From: Actinomycetes bacterium
Lineage (GTDB): Bacteria > Actinomycetota > JAICYB01
Reading direction: 5' to 3'
NCBI GenBank assembly: GCA_025934435.1
Contig: JAICYB010000035.1
Span: 1 to 34,494 of the forward strand
DNA length: 34,494 nucleotides
Each line of letters starts with the position of its first letter. The stretch's first letter is position 1. The notes under the pieces were generated by a model. That model was not told where the DNA came from, did not search any database, and saw only the letters and a list, made by a program, of their open reading frames with translations. The translations under genes were made by a program, and so were the position numbers. Positions 8,982-16,187 of this stretch are shown piece after piece.

Positions 8982-9337
8982 TCCGGCGTTTCGATCGCGA
9001 AGATCCGGTGCATACCCGTTAGCTTCAGCAATCGCATGACCGGATCCGACGGCTTACGTAGGACGAGGCGCGCCTCGGCGTCCTGCGCCATCTGACGCAG
9101 CTCCCAGAGCATCCGCAGCCCCGTCGAGTCGATGAAGTCGACGGCGGCGAGATCGAGCACGAGCGTCCCGGGGGCCACGGACGTCAGGACGTCCTGAACA
9201 CCTTGCTCGATGTCCGCCGTGTTGGCGAGATCGACGTCACCATCGAGCGCGATCACGGCCTCGTCGTCCGTGACGACGACATCAGCGAAGGCGGCGCTCC
9301 GTCGCTGCGCCACGGGTTCTATATCCATCGGTGCCAT
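8978..9337 (-). CDS. STAS-domain anti-anti-sigma factor
   Basis: 119-aa single STAS domain of the SpoIIAA/RsbV type. Such proteins bind a kinase/anti-sigma factor and release an alternative sigma factor. The fold is visible as AVIALDGDVDLANT, TLVLDLAAVDFIDSTGLRML and ARLVLRKPSDPVMRLLKLTG. Ser71 in DFIDSTG is the residue normally phosphorylated by the partner kinase. The start is ambiguous: ATG 9337 or ATG 9328, both with weak ribosome sites. It converges with the methyltransferase (stop codons overlap). The CsbD-like gene with a sigmaF/B-type promoter is directly upstream on the same strand, which fits a general-stress locus; no anti-sigma or sigma partner is in the window. Confidence 0.85.
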   Translation of the reverse strand: MAPMDIEPVAQRRSAAFADVVVTDDEAVIALDGDVDLANTADIEQGVQDVLTSVAPGTLVLDLAAVDFIDSTGLRMLWELRQMAQDAEARLVLRKPSDPVMRLLKLTGMHRIFAIETPD

Positions 9338-9367
9338 CTTCTCGCACGGCTCCGCGATAGCAACCCA

Positions 9368-9396
9368 GGCAGCCGGGCCGATGTGACCCGGCTGCC
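9368..9396 (-). terminator. Hairpin terminator after the CsbD-like gene
   Basis: Perfect 10-base stem GGCAGCCGGG/CCCGGCTGCC with a 9-base loop, 21 bases beyond the stop codon of the CsbD-like gene. There is no strong U tract on the minus strand, so it may be a weak terminator or a transcript-stabilising hairpin in front of the STAS gene. Confidence 0.5.
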
Positions 9397-9416
9397 CGAA
9401 TCTGTCGCGCGGCGAC

Positions 9417-9893
9417 CTAGCGCCGGTCGGCTGCGTCCCGGTGCGCTTCCGCCTTCTCTCGGTGGGCACCGGCCTTCGCTTCGTGCTTCGCCGCTTGAGC
9501 TTCGTCCTTACCGCGCTCCTTCTGCTCGCGACCTTCGTCGCGGAGCGCGTTGGAACCCGTCGCCTTTCCGGCGAACTCCTTGACCGTGCCCTTGACGGAC
9601 TCGGCCGCGGCTCGCGGCGCCGACGGATCGGCGCCCGGGCCCTTCGAAGACGATCCGCCCGACTGATGCGCCCGCTCCTTCGACTCATGCGCACGCGCCT
9701 CGGCCTGACGGCTCGCCGACTTCACTTCCTCCTCGACGGCTTGCAGCCGTTCCGTCCCGGCGTCGCCGAGCTGGCGACCACGGTCACGCATGCGCTCGTT
9801 GCCGAAGACGGTGCCGGCGATCTCGACGGAAAGTCCGAAGACCTTCTCCCCGATGCCGACGCCAACCTGCGTTGCGTCGCGAACACGCAGCAT
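9417..9893 (-). CDS. CsbD-like general-stress protein
   Basis: 158-aa hydrophilic protein. The first 60 residues (VGVGIGEKVFGLSVEIAGTV, then EAVEEEVK-like LQAVEEEVK) carry a hydrophobic patch and a charged helix. A Ser/Gly/Pro linker leads to the CsbD domain VKGTVKEFAGKATGSN, and the tail is rich in Ala, Lys, Glu and His (EAKAGAHREKAEAHRDA) and probably helical. CsbD is a sigmaB-controlled protein of unknown function in Bacillus. The start ATG at 9893 has an excellent AAGGAGGAA ribosome site six bases away. A GTTT-N16-GGGTAT promoter lies just upstream. Function beyond stress association is unknown. Confidence 0.82.
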   Translation of the reverse strand: MLRVRDATQVGVGIGEKVFGLSVEIAGTVFGNERMRDRGRQLGDAGTERLQAVEEEVKSASRQAEARAHESKERAHQSGGSSSKGPGADPSAPRAAAESVKGTVKEFAGKATGSNALRDEGREQKERGKDEAQAAKHEAKAGAHREKAEAHRDAADRR

Positions 9894-9922
9894 TTGTTCC
9901 TCCTTGCTTGGATGCTGATGAA

Positions 9923-9948
9923 ATACCCCCCGCGGGCAAGGGTGAAAC
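9923..9948 (-). promoter_or_regulatory. SigmaF/sigmaB-type promoter GTTT-N16-GGGTAT
   Basis: On the minus strand GTTT (9948-9945) is followed after 16 bases by GGGTAT (9928-9923). This matches the GTTT / GGGTAT consensus of the sigmaB/sigmaF family in Bacillus and mycobacteria. The predicted start near 9915 leaves a leader of about 22 bases holding the AAGGAGGAA site of the CsbD-like gene. Confidence 0.65.
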
Positions 9949-9979
9949 CGCAGGTCGGCACGGGGGTATCCCTTATCGC

Positions 9980-9985
9980 TAACGT
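9980..9985 (+). promoter_or_regulatory. Putative -10 for a leaderless M20 peptidase mRNA
   Basis: TAACGT (TANNNT pattern) ends 7 bases before the ATG at 9993, so transcription would begin at or next to the start codon. No Shine-Dalgarno sequence is present. This is the usual picture for leaderless actinobacterial genes. No -35 was recognised. Confidence 0.35.
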
Positions 9986-9992
9986 AAACACG

Positions 9993-11177
9993 ATGCCGGC
10001 CGAGATCGCCCCCCTCGTCGACAAGTACGTCGACGCCGATGAGGTCGTCGCGATCTGCCAGGCACTCGTCCGCACCCCGTCCGAGAACCCGCCCGGCGAC
10101 GAACGCCAGGTCGCGCGCGTCACACAAGACCTTCTCGACCACCTCGGCCTCGAATGCGAGTTCGTGGAGCCTCTCCCCGGTCGCGTCAGCACGATCTCGA
10201 CGTGGGGTGAGTCGACGCGGCGCACGTTGATGTTCAACGGGCATTACGACGTCGTCCCGGTCGGTGACGCCGACGCATGGACGCACTCACCGTTCTCGGG
10301 ACACATCGCCGACGGACGCATCTACGGACGCGGTTCGACGGACATGAAAGCCGGGATCGCCGCGTGCATCGCTGCGGTGTCCGCATTGCAACGGGCCAAC
10401 TTCGAACCCGACGGCAGGATCGTGATGCACTTCGTCGCGGACGAGGAGGCGCTCGGCACGCACGGCACGCGCTACCTCGTCGAGCACGGCTACTGCGACG
10501 CCGCGACGGAAGCGCTCGTCGGCGAACCTACGGCGATGCACCTCGTGACCGCGGAGCGCGGAGCCGTCTGGCTGCGCGTATCGACGGACGGCGTGTCCGC
10601 GCACGGGTCGACACCCCAGCTCGGCGCGAACGCGATCGAACACATGTCACATGTGATCGATGCGATCTCCGGGATGCGCTTCCGCAAGCTGCACGAAACG
10701 CTCGGTGCGCCGACGATCAACATCGGGACGATCCGCGGCGGCTCGAAGGTCAACATGGTTCCGGACTTCTGCGAGATCGAGATCGACCGGCGAACGATCC
10801 CGGGCGAGACGAACGACGAGATCGTCGCGGAGTTCGACGCGGCGTTGTCGCACCTGCGGGAGCACTCGCCGGATCTCCACGTGCGCGTGGTGGTCGACGA
10901 CTTCGCTGAAGCGTCCCAAACCCCCGAGGGGACCTCGCTTGTGGCGCTGTTGGACGAAGCTCGCACCACCTTCGGCATCGACGGATCGGAAGTCGGCTAC
11001 GCCGGGGCGACCGACGCGCGTTTCCTGATCAACCAGGCTCGGGTCCCGTCCATCGTGTTCGGTCCGGGCGATCCGCTCCTCGCGCACACGGTCGATGAGT
11101 ACGTCGAGATCGAGCAGCTGGTCCAGGCGACCCGTGCGTACGCCTATACGTTCGCGCGGTTCCTAAGCGAGCGATAG
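9993..11177 (+). CDS. M20 metallopeptidase, ArgE/DapE type
   Basis: 394-aa cytosolic zinc amidohydrolase of the M20 family, which removes acyl groups from N-acyl amino acids. Metal and catalytic residues visible in order: GHYDVVP (His ligand and Asp), GRGSTDMKAG (bridging Asp), DEEALGTHGT (catalytic Glu and Glu ligand), GEPTA, and the C-terminal LAHTVDEYV with its His ligand. The dimerisation domain lies between, with TDGVSAHGSTPQLG and the GGSKVNMVPD turn. The substrate cannot be told from the sequence: acetylornithine, succinyl-diaminopimelate or other N-acyl amino acids are possible. It probably starts without a leader. Its 3' end overlaps the convergent kinase gene by 15 bases. Confidence 0.85.
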   Translation: MPAEIAPLVDKYVDADEVVAICQALVRTPSENPPGDERQVARVTQDLLDHLGLECEFVEPLPGRVSTISTWGESTRRTLMFNGHYDVVPVGDADAWTHSPFSGHIADGRIYGRGSTDMKAGIAACIAAVSALQRANFEPDGRIVMHFVADEEALGTHGTRYLVEHGYCDAATEALVGEPTAMHLVTAERGAVWLRVSTDGVSAHGSTPQLGANAIEHMSHVIDAISGMRFRKLHETLGAPTINIGTIRGGSKVNMVPDFCEIEIDRRTIPGETNDEIVAEFDAALSHLREHSPDLHVRVVVDDFAEASQTPEGTSLVALLDEARTTFGIDGSEVGYAGATDARFLINQARVPSIVFGPGDPLLAHTVDEYVEIEQLVQATRAYAYTFARFLSER

Positions 11178-13007
11178 GTCGTAGCGCTCCGACTTGTTCG
11201 CGCGCTTCGAGCGGCTCGGAGCGGCCGGCAACGTGACGCGGAAGGACGCCCCACCGCCGGGCCTGTCCTCGACCCACGCCCGCCCGCCGTGAAGCTTCGC
11301 GAACTGCGAAACGAGGGCGAGGCCGACGCCCGTTCCCGGAGAGTGGCTCGGCACCTTGCCTTGCTTGAAGGGCTCGAAGATCGTCTTGCGGAGCTCCTTC
11401 GGTACACCCGTCCCCGAATCTTCGACAGCGAGCACGACCTTGTTCTTCACCTTGAAACCACGGACCCAGATCGCCGACTTCACGGGCGTGTGCTTCTGCG
11501 CGTTGATCACCAGGTTCTCAACGACACGCTCGAGCAATGGCGCGTCGACATCCGCGACGAGATCGACGGGGACGTCGACCTTGATCGACCTCTCGGATTC
11601 GAGCTGTAAGAGCACACGATCGACGAGCTGTCGCATGTTCGTCTGCTGGCGGTGTGGCTCGACGACACCGCGCGACATCCGCTCGAAGTCGAGGAGGTCG
11701 AGCATCAACCGCTGCAGTCGTTTCGCCGAGATCTCGATGCGTCCCGCGTAGTCCATCGCCACATCGCGGGGTGCGTCGGGCAGCTCTTGTTTCAGCAGCG
11801 TGGCATACCCCATGACCGCGGTCAGCGGTGTCCTCAGCTCGTGAGATATCGCCATGAGGAAGGCGTTCTTGATGTCGTCCAGCTCGCGCAGCCGCTCAGA
11901 CGCGCTGACCTCGGTGAGGTACGCCTCCCGGAGTGAGTCTTCGGCCTTCGCGCGCATGCCCGCCATGAAGTTGAATCCGTTCGCGAGATCGGCGATCTCT
12001 TTCGGGCCCCACGGCTCGAGTTTCAGATCGAGGTCCCCTTCGGCAACGCGGATCGTCGCGTCCCGGAGCGAGCGCACCGGCCGGACGAAGCGCTGCTGGA
12101 TCACGAGGCCTGCGCCGAATACGACGAGGATCATGATGAGTCCGAGGAAGCCACGATCGCGGAGCGAGCGCCGGGCGTCGGCAAACGCATCTTTCGTCGA
12201 GATGCCCGCGAGCACATGCCAGCCGAGCTCGGGCACGACGGCTTCCGCGTAGATCGCGTCGCCCTTCGCGCCGGGCAGGATCTGGCCCTGGCGGTCGAGC
12301 GGACGGGCGAACGCTGTGCCGGTCAGCGACCGGACCGATGTCGCGACGGACGCCGTCACGAGCGCGCGCCGGTCGGCGGTCGTCACGATGAACGACGGCG
12401 CCGGCCGCGGGAACCCGATCCGCTCAACGAGCGCGTGCCCTGTTGGGACGAGCCGATAGCTCGCGACGAGCATCCCGCCCTGCCGGAACGGGATCGCGAC
12501 GAGGAATGCGTACTGGTGCGAGACCGGATCGACCAACGGTCCTGCGGTGATCGGTTTGGTGGCGCCGCCGTCGCTCGCGAACCACGCCGACGTGCCGTAT
12601 CCCGGACCGGGCAGACCGCCGGCCGTGCGGAGAGACGTGCACGCGATCGTGCCGTCGGGCCGGACGATGCTGATGTCTGAACCGAGGAAATCTTCGTTGT
12701 GTCCGGACAGCGTGCACGCCTGCGGATCCGCGAAGACCGCTTCGTAGCCCGACGCGCCCGCTTGAACCGAGAGCTCGTTCGCGTTGTCCGACACAGCCTT
12801 CGCGAGCAATCGCGCCGCGATGTTCGCGTCGGCCGTCGCGGCCGTATCGGCGCGCTCGCGCGAGGTGGTGAAGTCGTGCGCCGCTGAGTAGGCGATGAGG
12901 CTTGCCAGCAGGATGGCCTGTACGGCGAGCAACACGATGAGGTGCGTGCTGATCGTCGCGCCACGAAGCAAGGGCACGCGTACTCTGCGCGATCTGTTAG
13001 CCGACAT
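11163..13007 (-). CDS. Membrane sensor histidine kinase (PDC-like sensor, HAMP)
   Basis: 614 aa. TM1 is at about 21-42; an extracellular PDC/Cache-like sensor spans about 43-280 (DISIVRPDGTIACTS and GWHVLAGISTKDA are typical); TM2 is about 286-306; HAMP about 307-352 (RPVRSLRDATIRVAEGDLDL). HisKA carries His389 in AISHELRTPLTAVMGYA. HATPase has the N box ENLVINAQKH, the G1 box VEDSGTGVP and the G2 box GTGVGLALVSQFAKLHGG. It is a complete kinase. ATG 13007 is preceded by GGAGGGG. No response regulator lies next to it, so the partner is unknown. It is a clear paralogue of the kinase at 13331-15121 and is divergent from the TusA-like gene. Confidence 0.92.
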   Translation of the reverse strand: MSANRSRRVRVPLLRGATISTHLIVLLAVQAILLASLIAYSAAHDFTTSRERADTAATADANIAARLLAKAVSDNANELSVQAGASGYEAVFADPQACTLSGHNEDFLGSDISIVRPDGTIACTSLRTAGGLPGPGYGTSAWFASDGGATKPITAGPLVDPVSHQYAFLVAIPFRQGGMLVASYRLVPTGHALVERIGFPRPAPSFIVTTADRRALVTASVATSVRSLTGTAFARPLDRQGQILPGAKGDAIYAEAVVPELGWHVLAGISTKDAFADARRSLRDRGFLGLIMILVVFGAGLVIQQRFVRPVRSLRDATIRVAEGDLDLKLEPWGPKEIADLANGFNFMAGMRAKAEDSLREAYLTEVSASERLRELDDIKNAFLMAISHELRTPLTAVMGYATLLKQELPDAPRDVAMDYAGRIEISAKRLQRLMLDLLDFERMSRGVVEPHRQQTNMRQLVDRVLLQLESERSIKVDVPVDLVADVDAPLLERVVENLVINAQKHTPVKSAIWVRGFKVKNKVVLAVEDSGTGVPKELRKTIFEPFKQGKVPSHSPGTGVGLALVSQFAKLHGGRAWVEDRPGGGASFRVTLPAAPSRSKRANKSERYDLSLA

Positions 13008-13097
13008 AGCCCCTCCGTCCTTCTCCGCTGAGTCGGCCCGGTAGGAGCACTCGTGAGGGCACGGATCGCCTCGTCCCGCCGGTACGATGGAGCCCTC

Positions 13098-13334
13098 ATG
13101 AGCGACACACCGAACGCAACGCTGGATGCGAAGGGGCTCTCGTGCCCGCTGCCCGTCGTCAAGGCGCGCCTCGAGATGGAGAAGCTCGGGAGCGGTGACG
13201 TCCTGCAGGTCATCGCGACCGATCCCGGCTCGGTGGCCGACTTCGCGAACTGGTCGAAGATGTCGGGTCACGATCTGCTGTCGTCGTCCGAGGACGACGG
13301 CGTCTTCACCTACCTGATCCGCAAAGGCGCCTAA
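13098..13334 (+). CDS. TusA/SirA-like sulfurtransferase
   Basis: 78-aa TusA-family protein. These carry persulfide sulfur on a single Cys for tRNA thiolation, molybdopterin synthesis or sulfur oxidation. The defining CPxP motif is present as GLSCPLPVVKARLEM, followed by VLQVIATDPGSVADF and a C-terminal strand FTYLIRKGA. GGAG lies six bases before the ATG. The gene sits alone on the plus strand between two sensor-kinase genes; its stop overlaps the stop of the downstream kinase. No cysteine desulfurase or Tus partner is nearby, so the sulfur pathway cannot be assigned. Confidence 0.88.
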   Translation: MSDTPNATLDAKGLSCPLPVVKARLEMEKLGSGDVLQVIATDPGSVADFANWSKMSGHDLLSSSEDDGVFTYLIRKGA

Positions 13335-15121
13335 GAGGCCTTCGCGCGCGACGCGGCTTCGACGGACGGCAGATTCACACGGAAGCTCGCACCGCCGCCA
13401 CGGCGGTCTTGCACCCACGCTTCGCCGCCCTGCAACTTCGCGAACTGGCGCACGAGCGTCAGCCCGACGCCGGTCCCCGACACGTGCTCGCCGTCATTCT
13501 CTTGCTTGAACGGCTCGAAGACCGTCTCCTTCGATCGGTCGGGAACACCCTTGCCGTTGTCGTCCACGACAAGCTCGAGGTGTCCGTTCCTCCGACGCGC
13601 GCGCACCCAGATCTTTGAGTCGGGAGTTGTGTGACGGATCGCATTCGTCACGAGGTTCTCGAGGATGCGCTCGCTCAGCGCCGGGTCGACGCAAGCGCGG
13701 GGCGAACCGGAGACCTGCACGGTGATACGCGACGCCTGCCCCGAACGATCGACGACGGTCTGCACGAGCGATCGGACATCGGTTTCGGCGCGACGGGGCT
13801 CGAGCACACCGCGACCGAGCCGGTCGATGTCGAGGAGATCGAGCAGGAGTCGTTCGAGTCGCTTGGACTGCGACGCGACCGCCTCGATGCATCGAGCAAC
13901 GTCGGCTTCCGACATCGTCTCGCGGTCGGTCTGCAGCATCGACGCGAACCCGACGACCGACGTGAGCGGTGTCCGCAGTTCGTGCGAGATCGCCATCAGG
14001 AACGCGTTGCGCATCTGATCGACTTCGCGAAGCTCGTTGGCGACGCGCTGCTCGGCCACGAAGGCCTTGTCGAGAGCCTGGTGCGCTTCGGCGCGGACAT
14101 CGACCATGTGGTTGAACGCCTGCGCGAGCTCGACCAGCTCGGTCGGTCCGCTTGGGGACACCGAGGTGTCGAAGTTCCCCTCCGTCACCGAACGCGAGGC
14201 CTTCCGCAGCGAGTGGATCGGCCGGACGATGCGCCGATGGATCAACCCGGCGACGAGGAGGGCCAGGACGGAGAAGAGCACGGCGAGCCCGGCGCGTTGC
14301 TTCGCGTCTTGGCGGGCGGCGGCATACGCGTCCGAGGTGCGGATCCCGGCGTAGACATGCCAGCCGAAATTGCGGACGCTGGCTTCGGCCCAGAACCGCC
14401 CCTGGCCCTTCGAGTCGACGAATTCGTTCTTCGAGGACGAGGCCGTCTTCGAGAATCCCGTTCCGGTGATCGAGTGCACGTGAGCGCCACTGCCCGCTAT
14501 CTCGGTCTTTCGATCGCCGGAGACGACGACGAACTCGACGGGGTGAGCCGCCGAACCGAACTGCGTGTCGAGAGCCTTGCCTGTTGTGTCGAGTCGCGCG
14601 GAGATAGCGACGACCGCATGTTGATTCGGAAGCGAGAGCGCCCAGATGAGCGCGCGCTTGCCCGTGATCGCGTCGGTGACGGGTCCAACCTCGACGACGT
14701 CCTTCCCATGAAGTGCTTGCTTGAACCAACCCTCGCCCGCGACGTTGCGCTGTTTCGATTCGTATGCGCAGATGGGCGTTCCGTCGGGCTTGAGGAGATG
14801 GACGTCCGTCACGGTCCACCGGTCGTCCCACGGCGTCGTTTCGCTCTGCTTCTCCGATTCGCAGAGCTGGGCGACGGTGAACGTCTTCATCAGATCCGGC
14901 AAGCTGTTGAGCGAGTCGACGTTGGACTGCATGTCCTCGGCGAGGAAGTGCGAAGCCGCCTTCGCCGTCGTCGTCATCGACGCGACAGCGTCGACCCGTG
15001 ACTTCCGAAAGTCCTGACGGGCGGCATAGGCGACCAGTGCCAGGACCAGTACCAGCTGGAAAGCGACGAGTCCTACGAGGTACGAGCCGATAGTCCCGAA
15101 ACGTCTGTGCCCCTGCACCAT
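13331..15121 (-). CDS. Membrane sensor histidine kinase, paralogue of the upstream one
   Basis: 596 aa. It has the same plan as the kinase at 11163-13007: TM1 about 13-34; PDC/Cache-like extracellular domain about 35-275 (DVHLLKPDGTPICAYESKQ, GEGWFKQALHGKDVVEVGPVTD, GWHVYAGIRTSDAY); TM2 about 278-297; HAMP about 298-342. HisKA has His380 in AISHELRTPLTSVVGFA. HATPase has ENLVTNAIRHT, VDDNGKGVP and GTGVGLTLVRQFAKLQGG. The small-molecule-sensor motif (WFKQAL...P) is of the dCache_1 kind; the ligand is unknown. It lies 30 bases downstream of the RidA-like gene on the same strand, so it may be read from the glnA2/GlnR transcript. Confidence 0.92.
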   Translation of the reverse strand: MVQGHRRFGTIGSYLVGLVAFQLVLVLALVAYAARQDFRKSRVDAVASMTTTAKAASHFLAEDMQSNVDSLNSLPDLMKTFTVAQLCESEKQSETTPWDDRWTVTDVHLLKPDGTPICAYESKQRNVAGEGWFKQALHGKDVVEVGPVTDAITGKRALIWALSLPNQHAVVAISARLDTTGKALDTQFGSAAHPVEFVVVSGDRKTEIAGSGAHVHSITGTGFSKTASSSKNEFVDSKGQGRFWAEASVRNFGWHVYAGIRTSDAYAAARQDAKQRAGLAVLFSVLALLVAGLIHRRIVRPIHSLRKASRSVTEGNFDTSVSPSGPTELVELAQAFNHMVDVRAEAHQALDKAFVAEQRVANELREVDQMRNAFLMAISHELRTPLTSVVGFASMLQTDRETMSEADVARCIEAVASQSKRLERLLLDLLDIDRLGRGVLEPRRAETDVRSLVQTVVDRSGQASRITVQVSGSPRACVDPALSERILENLVTNAIRHTTPDSKIWVRARRRNGHLELVVDDNGKGVPDRSKETVFEPFKQENDGEHVSGTGVGLTLVRQFAKLQGGEAWVQDRRGGGASFRVNLPSVEAASRAKAS

Positions 15122-15151
15122 GCGGGAGAGTCGGCCGCGGTGCCGCCGAAG

Positions 15152-15535
15152 TTATCCGTACTGTGCCTCGGCTTCGATCTCGACCTTCCAACGCGGGTCG
15201 AGGAGCGCAGCGACGACGACCATCGTTGCCGCCGGACGGACATCGCCGAAGATCTCCCCGTGCGCTCGGCCGATCGCGTCCGAATCGGCTGCGTCGGTGA
15301 TGAACATCCGCGTGCGGATGACATCGTCGAGCGTGGAGCCGAGCTCTTCGATCGCCGCGGCGATGATCTCCAGGCAGCGCTTCGTCTGAATCGCCGGATC
15401 AGGATCGACGGATCCGTCCGGCCAGATCGGCGCCGTGCCGGACACCACGATCCGGTCGCCCACGCGCAGTGCGCGACAGAATCCGATCGTCGACTCGAAG
15501 GGCGAACCCGACTGAACGCGCTTACGCGAACTTAT
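15152..15535 (-). CDS. RidA-family protein, probable non-canonical start
   Basis: RidA (YjgF/YER057c) proteins hydrolyse reactive enamine/imine intermediates such as 2-aminoacrylate. Characteristic segments: GDRIVVSGTAPIWPDG, QTKRCLEIIAAAIEELG, DVIRTRMFITDAADSDAIGR, FGDVRPAATMVVVAALLDP and the C-terminal VEIEAEAQYG. The family's first strand, VQSGSPFESTIGFCRALRVG, is encoded upstream of the only canonical start in frame (GTG 15463). No ATG, GTG or TTG exists upstream. ATA at 15535-15533 has an AAGGAA ribosome-site sequence eight bases before it and gives a normal 127-aa protein, so I propose it. It would overlap the GlnR-like gene by 14 bases. Confidence 0.78.
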   Translation of the reverse strand: MSSRKRVQSGSPFESTIGFCRALRVGDRIVVSGTAPIWPDGSVDPDPAIQTKRCLEIIAAAIEELGSTLDDVIRTRMFITDAADSDAIGRAHGEIFGDVRPAATMVVVAALLDPRWKVEIEAEAQYG

Positions 15536-16178
15536 AGCCCACGTTCCTTACCGTCTGGATCAGGTTCGCGTGCTCGCCGAGCTTCGAGCGCAGCCTGCGG
15601 ACGTGGACGTCGACCGTCCGCGTCCCGCCGAAGTAGTCGTAGCCCCACACGCGCGAGAGCAGCGTCTGACGGGTGAAGACGCGCCCGCGGTGCGTCGCGA
15701 GGAACTTGAGGAGCTCGTACTCCATGTACGTGAGGTCGATCGGCTCGGAGTCGAGATGGACCTGGTACGTCGCGAAGTTGATCACCAGGGGGCCGAGGTT
15801 CAAGAAGTCGGACTGCTCGCCCTGCTTCGCCATCCAGAGGAGGTGACGGAGGCGCGCGTCGAGCTCCGCGAGCTGGTAGGGCACCACCAGGAAATCGTCG
15901 AACACACCTTCGCGCAGGAACAGCTCGCGCAGCTGCTCGACACGGACGAGCGCCAGAAGGGGGACGCGCGACATCGTCTCTTCCTTGCCGAGGATCTGGC
16001 AGAACTGCAGTGAGTTCGGCGCATCGTCGCCCGCGAACACACAGACGAGGTCGGGACGCTCCTCGGATGCTCCGTCCGCGAAGGAGAACGTTTCCGCGTT
16101 GAGACCGAGGAGACCGAGGTCTCGCCCGATCCCGGAGATCTCCTCCGGATCCGCTGCGTACAGGTGGCAGATCTTCAC
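15522..16178 (-). CDS. GlnR-type orphan OmpR-family response regulator
   Basis: 218 aa. The C-terminal winged helix (about 125-218) is of the actinobacterial GlnR kind: LTYMEYELLKFLATHRGRVF, VWGYDYFGGTRTVDVHVRRL, LIQTVRNVGYKF. GlnR is the nitrogen regulator of glutamine synthetase and ammonium uptake. The N-terminal receiver domain (1-115) is degenerate: the strand that normally ends in the phosphorylated Asp reads DLVCVFAGDD, with Phe at that position, so it is unlikely to be controlled by phosphorylation. GTG start at 16178 with no ribosome site, 9 bases after the stop of the glutamine synthetase gene upstream; coupling is likely. Candidate binding sites occur upstream of both glutamine synthetase genes in this window. 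Assignment as functional GlnR is inference. Confidence 0.82.
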   Translation of the reverse strand: MKICHLYAADPEEISGIGRDLGLLGLNAETFSFADGASEERPDLVCVFAGDDAPNSLQFCQILGKEETMSRVPLLALVRVEQLRELFLREGVFDDFLVVPYQLAELDARLRHLLWMAKQGEQSDFLNLGPLVINFATYQVHLDSEPIDLTYMEYELLKFLATHRGRVFTRQTLLSRVWGYDYFGGTRTVDVHVRRLRSKLGEHANLIQTVRNVGYKFA

Positions 16179-16187
16179 GGCATCGGC

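Noticed and set aside
9923..9969. ATACCCCC / GGGGGTAT inverted repeat between the CsbD-like and M20 genes
   Set aside because: The left arm is better explained as the GGGTAT of the sigmaF/B-type promoter; no GTTT is found at the right distance for the right arm.
10224..10238. CGTTGA-TGT-TCAACG inverted repeat
   Set aside because: Resembles the dyads but has a 3-base spacer and lies inside the M20 coding region.
15152..15463. GTG 15463 as start of the RidA-like gene
   Set aside because: Would remove the first strand of the fold, whose residues are conserved and encoded just upstream.
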